Shown here: positions 60,716 through 64,000 of the stretch, in pieces | Layout: every line of letters begins with the position of its first letter | Numbering within the stretch: the first letter of the stretch is position 1 | From: Sphingobacterium hotanense | GTDB taxonomy: Bacteria; Bacteroidota; Bacteroidia; Sphingobacteriales; Sphingobacteriaceae | Assembly: GCF_008274825.1 (NCBI RefSeq) | Contig: NZ_CP030848.1 | Coordinates: 1,116,001-1,180,000 of the forward strand | Length of the DNA: 64,000 nucleotides | Reading direction: 5' to 3' | Made by a program: the position numbers and the translations under genes | The notes under the pieces: generated by a model | What the model saw: only the letters and a program-made list of their open reading frames with translations | Databases searched by the model: none | Told to the model about the DNA's origin: nothing

Positions 60716-61855
60716 ATGAAATCAATACAAAACCCGATATGGTTGATGAGCTCGGCCTATGATAAATTAAATCAAACAGAACTCTTGGATATTGCCCGCG
60801 CAAATGGTGCGCAGGGTGTCGATCTGTGTGTGTTCCGAAAGGATGGTACCAGAGAAGACCATACAGCGACGCATTTAGATTACGAAGGGTTTGGACCGGA
60901 GCAAGCAAAATCGACCTTAGAGCGCTTTAATACTAAGGAATTGAGGCTGTCTTTGGGTGCATTCGAGAATATGATTGGTGGTGATGAGATCGAACGCGTA
61001 AAAAACCAGAACCACTTGTTAAAACTAATACGAATAGCATACCTTTTAGGTGGCGATGAGAATGATGTAAAGGTCGGAACTTTTGTCGGTTACAACCATG
61101 CGTTGGGCAATGAGATAGACGGTTTTCAGAAGAACTTAGAGGAGTATAAGCGAGTGTTTGGACCAATCATTAAATATGCCGAAGACTTGGGGGTAACTGT
61201 TGTATATGAGAACTGCCCGATGGAGGGCTGGCGCTCTTCGCGCTATACGAGTACCTATAACAATCTGCCTGCGGTGCTGGCTGCTCGGAAGCTCATGTAT
61301 GCGATGATTCCTAGCAAGGCACATGGAGAAATCTATGACCCTTCGCATGATATTTGGCAAAATGTGAATCCTGTTGATGTTATTAAAGCGATGGATATCG
61401 ATCGTTTAAAACGTATTCACGTAAAAACAACCAAGATGAACGATGGAAAAGCAAGAGTGGAGTGGGGAGGGGTGTATCCAATGCAGCATGTCGATGCTGA
61501 ACTTGCAGCTGCTGCAGGTGTTGCTGTTCCACAGCATGATTGGGATAGACATCATTATACAGCAATGATGCCCGGCTTTGGTGGTACAGATGATATGGAC
61601 TGGAATGCTTTTGTAGCAGCATTACATGACCGGAAGTTTAGCGGACCATTTGAGATAGAAAATGAAGCTAAGAATTCCAAGGATACCCAGAACATGGGAG
61701 CGATTAATCAGGGAGCAAAAGCTTGTATCAACTTCTTGGCGCCGCTTCTTTGGGAATTAAGCGAAGAAGGATATACGTTTAAGAATCAGCAGGAACTAAT
61801 ACTAGTAGATCGTAAAGATATTCCGGTAGTGGATATGGGGCATTTGCTAAGCTAG
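60716..61855 (+). CDS. Sugar phosphate isomerase/epimerase family protein (TIM barrel)
   Basis: A 379-residue cytosolic protein of the xylose isomerase-like TIM-barrel superfamily. Visible landmarks are VVYENCPMEGW (strand with a metal-ligand Glu near residue 165), GEIYDPSHDIWQ with Asp and His, RIHVKTTKM, and the late FEIENEAKNSKDTQNMG with a conserved Glu. Such proteins isomerise or epimerise sugars using a divalent metal, but the substrate is not apparent. It lies between terminators and is convergent with the response regulator. Confidence 0.8.
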   Translation: MKSIQNPIWLMSSAYDKLNQTELLDIARANGAQGVDLCVFRKDGTREDHTATHLDYEGFGPEQAKSTLERFNTKELRLSLGAFENMIGGDEIERVKNQNHLLKLIRIAYLLGGDENDVKVGTFVGYNHALGNEIDGFQKNLEEYKRVFGPIIKYAEDLGVTVVYENCPMEGWRSSRYTSTYNNLPAVLAARKLMYAMIPSKAHGEIYDPSHDIWQNVNPVDVIKAMDIDRLKRIHVKTTKMNDGKARVEWGGVYPMQHVDAELAAAAGVAVPQHDWDRHHYTAMMPGFGGTDDMDWNAFVAALHDRKFSGPFEIENEAKNSKDTQNMGAINQGAKACINFLAPLLWELSEEGYTFKNQQELILVDRKDIPVVDMGHLLS

Positions 61856-61883
61856 ATGCCGAACGCCAGAAACAACTGAAATA

Positions 61884-61914
61884 ATAAAAAAGGAGTAGTT
61901 TAACTACTCCTTTT
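61884..61914. terminator. Bidirectional terminator, isomerase-like gene / response regulator
   Basis: A 13-bp inverted pair (61888-61900 with 61902-61914) is flanked by an A run on the left and Ts on the right. It spans the response regulator stop codon and ends both convergent genes. Confidence 0.85.
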
Positions 61915-62548
61915 CTGCATGTATCTTAAACAGAGAAATCAAATCTGGGATATTGTGCACATTTAATTTCTCGAAAATTCTACTCTTATAAGTGCTCACA
62001 GTCGACGAACTCAAGTTCAAACGGCTCGACACTTCAATAATTCCTAAGCCTTCAATAAGATGTCTTGCCACATCCATTTCACGGTTCGAAAGTTTATATA
62101 AAGGATTTAGGCTATCAATTTTCGATTTGCTGGTCGTTAGCTTTTGTACATAAAGATCCTTGATCGCATCCGACATGTACTTTCCACGTTCAAAAATGCT
62201 ATTGATGGCGTTGGTGAATTCGCTCATGCTGGTAGTCTTATTGACATATCCGGCTGCACCTGCTTCAATATAACGTAGGGCATATAGACTTTCGTCGTAA
62301 GATGAGAATACCAAGATTTTAAGGTCAGACTGTGTCTCCAATAATTCCTTAATTACTTTGATATTATTACCGCCGGGCATATTGATATCTAGCAATAATA
62401 GGTCAAACCTGCTTTTCGATAACTTGTCATAGACCTCATCATATGTTTCAGCATGTACAATTTCGGTATTCTTAAGGGTTTCTTTAATGGCTGTCGATAC
62501 TCCTAACCGAACAATGATATGGTCATCAGCTATTAGTATTTTTTTCAT
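61904..62548 (-). CDS. NarL/FixJ-type response regulator
   Basis: A 214-residue two-domain regulator. The receiver domain has the acidic pair Asp8/Asp9, the phospho-acceptor Asp54 in LLLLDINMPGG, and a Lys in YVNKTTS near 104. A LuxR-type helix-turn-helix follows at about residues 148-205 (LSNREMDVARHLIEGLGIIEVSSRLNLSSSTVSTY). It would be phosphorylated by a histidine kinase and bind DNA as a dimer. No kinase is adjacent, so it is an orphan in this window and its signal is unknown. Confidence 0.93.
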   Translation of the reverse strand: MKKILIADDHIIVRLGVSTAIKETLKNTEIVHAETYDEVYDKLSKSRFDLLLLDINMPGGNNIKVIKELLETQSDLKILVFSSYDESLYALRYIEAGAAGYVNKTTSMSEFTNAINSIFERGKYMSDAIKDLYVQKLTTSKSKIDSLNPLYKLSNREMDVARHLIEGLGIIEVSSRLNLSSSTVSTYKSRIFEKLNVHNIPDLISLFKIHAEKE

Positions 62549-62901
62549 GTATCTGCTGTTACTTTAGACGACTTTGATGTATTGTAAATTAATAAATTTG
62601 TCTAACAGAATCTCGACCCCGAGTTTCTTATTATGACGAAATAATTGTTTTATAATGTAAATATCTTAAGGTCGTTTTATGACTAGGCTATATATTTACG
62701 CTATAAATATAACGGTTTCTATGATATTTGTTTATCATATGTTGCATTTATTTTTCAATTTGCCAATTATTCTATCGAATAAGTACTATATATTCTTAAA
62801 AATATTTTAGATTGTGATATCAAAGCATTTTTTTTGCGTTTGTTAGGGCCTTAGTCTAAAGTCAGGCTGGCAAATTTCGCAGTAAAATAAAAAATAAAAT
62901 T
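62549..62901. other. AT-rich divergent spacer, response regulator / mscL
   Basis: These 353 bases have no credible reading frame or structured RNA that I can see. They should hold both divergent promoters, but no good TAnnTTTG match was found on either strand near the start codons. Confidence 0.4.
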
Positions 62902-63309
62902 ATGGGGTTTTTTAAAGAATTCAGAGAGTTTGCCATGCGTGGCAGCGTAATCGACCTTGCAGTCGGTGTTGTAATTGGTGGAGCGTTCGGTAAGATCGTT
63001 ACTGCCCTAGTTGATAAAATTATTATGCCGCCAATCGGAATGTTAACCGGTGGTATCGACTTTTCAAGCATGAAATATGTGTTGAAAGAAGGCAACGAGG
63101 CAGCAGGTGTTGCTGAAGTTGCAATCGGTTATGGTGAGTTTATCAATGTGCTTATTCAATTTTTCATCATTGCATTCTGTATTTTCTTGGTGATAAAAGG
63201 TATCAATTCATTGAAACGTGAAGAACCAGCTGCTCCTGAAGAGGCTCCAGCACCTACAAAAGAAGAAGTATTACTTACAGAAATTCGCGATATCCTAAGA
63301 AACAAATAA
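62902..63309 (+). CDS. mscL: Large-conductance mechanosensitive channel
   Basis: A 135-residue inner-membrane channel that opens on osmotic downshock. The N-terminal amphipathic helix [14 protein letters not shown] leads into TM1 ([19 protein letters not shown] with the pore-lining Gly/Ala pattern), a periplasmic loop, TM2 ([21 protein letters not shown]) and a C-terminal helical bundle ([14 protein letters not shown]). Length and motifs are normal. It stands alone. Confidence 0.97.
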   Translation: MGFFKEFREFAMRGSVIDLAVGVVIGGAFGKIVTALVDKIIMPPIGMLTGGIDFSSMKYVLKEGNEAAGVAEVAIGYGEFINVLIQFFIIAFCIFLVIKGINSLKREEPAAPEEAPAPTKEEVLLTEIRDILRNK

Positions 63310-63326
63310 GATAGGATACTATAGGA

Positions 63327-63370
63327 AAGCAGATTATGGATGCCGAAGGTTGAAATAATCTGCTTATTTA
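63327..63370 (+). terminator. Hairpin after mscL
   Basis: A perfect 11-bp stem AAGCAGATTAT / ATAATCTGCTT (63327-63337, 63355-63365) is followed by an AT-rich stretch, 17 bases after the stop. The T run is weak. Confidence 0.5.
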
Positions 63371-63453
63371 TTTGCTATTTTCCCTTCCTAATGGCGCTCA
63401 GGAACTTCCGAGTGTCGTTTTTCATTGAAAGTTTTATTATTTATTATTTCAGT

Positions 63454-63485
63454 GTTGCGGAATTGTGAAATAAACTTTATTTTTG
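63454..63485 (+). promoter_or_regulatory. Promoter of rpmH-rnpA
   Basis: TTG (63455-63457) is followed after 20 bases by TATTTTTG (63478-63485), a full consensus match. The leader to rpmH would be about 50 bases. Confidence 0.75.
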
Positions 63486-63542
63486 CATTCCTCTTCGGAG
63501 GGAGAAATTGAATCAAAGTATTAAAACAAGCATAAAAGCGTC

Positions 63543-63701
63543 ATGAAGAGAACATTCCAACCTTCACAAAGAAAAAGAAGAAATAAGCACGGTTTCAGAG
63601 AGCGTATGAGCTCTGCAAATGGTAGAAGAGTATTAGCTTCTCGTAGAGCTAAAGGTAGAAAACGTCTTACTGTTTCTGACGAAAACCGTCACAAAGGGTA
63701 A
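63543..63701 (+). CDS. rpmH: 50S ribosomal protein L34
   Basis: A 52-residue, strongly basic protein, [18 protein letters not shown] at the start and [16 protein letters not shown] near the end, which is the full bL34 signature (FQPS, K/R-HGF, GR-VLA-RRAKGRK-L). It is part of the large ribosomal subunit. It is followed 60 bases later by rnpA, the conserved rpmH-rnpA order, and is preceded by a consensus promoter. Confidence 0.98.
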   Translation: MKRTFQPSQRKRRNKHGFRERMSSANGRRVLASRRAKGRKRLTVSDENRHKG

Positions 63702-63761
63702 TCTATTCGGTCTCCGGTGATCCACGAGCCGAGCGCTAATATGCCGGATCTATTCATCGAG

Positions 63762-64000
63762 ATGAAGAAATATACATTTTCAAAAGAAGAACGATTATGC
63801 AGCAAAAGGTTAATTGACGGCCTTTTCCATAATGGTTCTTCTTTTGTTGTGTATCCTTATCGCGTGATCTACTCGCGCACTGCAGTCGCACTACCTTTCC
63901 CAGTTCAAGTAATTACCTCAGTTTCTAAACGGCGTTTTAAGCATGCCGTAATGCGCAATCGCTTAAAACGATTGATACGTGAGTGCTATCGTTTAGAAAA
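63762..64000 (+). CDS. rnpA: Ribonuclease P protein component (partial, cut by window end)
   Basis: The first 79 residues of RnpA, open to the end of the window. It starts KKYTFSKEERLCSKRLIDGLF, and the RNR signature region is present as KRRFKHAVMRNRLKRLIREC. RnpA binds the RNase P RNA and helps it mature tRNA 5' ends. An in-frame ATG at 63741 would add seven residues, but the family normally starts at the later position. It follows rpmH in the same direction. Confidence 0.95.
   Translation, partial: MKKYTFSKEERLCSKRLIDGLFHNGSSFVVYPYRVIYSRTAVALPFPVQVITSVSKRRFKHAVMRNRLKRLIRECYRLE

Overview
The window is chromosomal DNA from a member of the Bacteroidota, most likely a Sphingobacterium-like genus of the Sphingobacteriaceae. 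The evidence is low to moderate GC with AT-rich spacers, promoters of the Bacteroidota type (TTTG or TTG, about 20 nt, then TAnnTTTG), many genes without a Shine-Dalgarno sequence, a fimbrillin-like lipoprotein, SusC-type EVVV motifs, ECF sigma/anti-sigma pairs, a dcw cluster lacking murF and ddl, and a Bacteroidota-type FtsZ C-terminal tail. The genus is an inference from protein character only.

Layout. 1-5.7 kb: an SDR oxidoreductase, an AI-2E family permease and the rplM-rpsI-rpsB-tsf operon, all on the minus strand. 5.9-12.5 kb: envelope genes on the plus strand (putative barrel protein, TPR protein, DUF4292 lipoprotein, degenerate EnvC-type LytM protein, TatA, MltD-like transglycosylase). 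12.5-13.8 kb: a PyrR-like phosphoribosyltransferase and an NlpC/P60 hydrolase on the minus strand. 14.0-19.1 kb: the threonine operon thrA-thrB-thrC behind a promoter, a 21-codon Thr/Ile-rich leader peptide and a terminator/antiterminator pair. 19.5-25.2 kb: rlmI, a fimbrillin-like lipoprotein, a Tat-exported SGNH hydrolase and a class III aminotransferase. 25.3-29.1 kb: split transketolase followed by an ECF sigma factor, a repeat-containing membrane protein and a Spy-like protein. 29.5-42.0 kb: tsaD, the divergent tamB, a second ECF sigma operon with a TonB-like anti-sigma candidate, a divergent VWA protein, a LutB-like iron-sulfur protein and aspS. 42.1-44.2 kb: a repeat-rich island carrying an IS110-family element. 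44.4-60.3 kb: the division and cell wall cluster mraZ-rsmH-ftsL-ftsI-murE-mraY-murD-ftsW-murG-murC-ftsQ-ftsA-ftsZ. 60.4-64.0 kb: a histone H1-like protein, a sugar isomerase-like protein, an orphan response regulator, mscL, rpmH and the start of rnpA.

The most interesting part is the IS110 element and its setting. Upstream of the transposase lies a structured segment that looks like a bridge RNA. Four short stretches in it match the left target, right target, right element end and left element end, all consistent with insertion at a CC core inside a dispersed intergenic repeat (GAACC/AGGAAAGGAAGG). That repeat recurs at several places in the window as nested palindromes, two of which enclose a 118-119 bp element with perfect 29-bp inverted arms. 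The second strong regulatory observation is the thr attenuator, and the third is a set of three TGGGN boxes at 5-nt spacing in front of mraZ.
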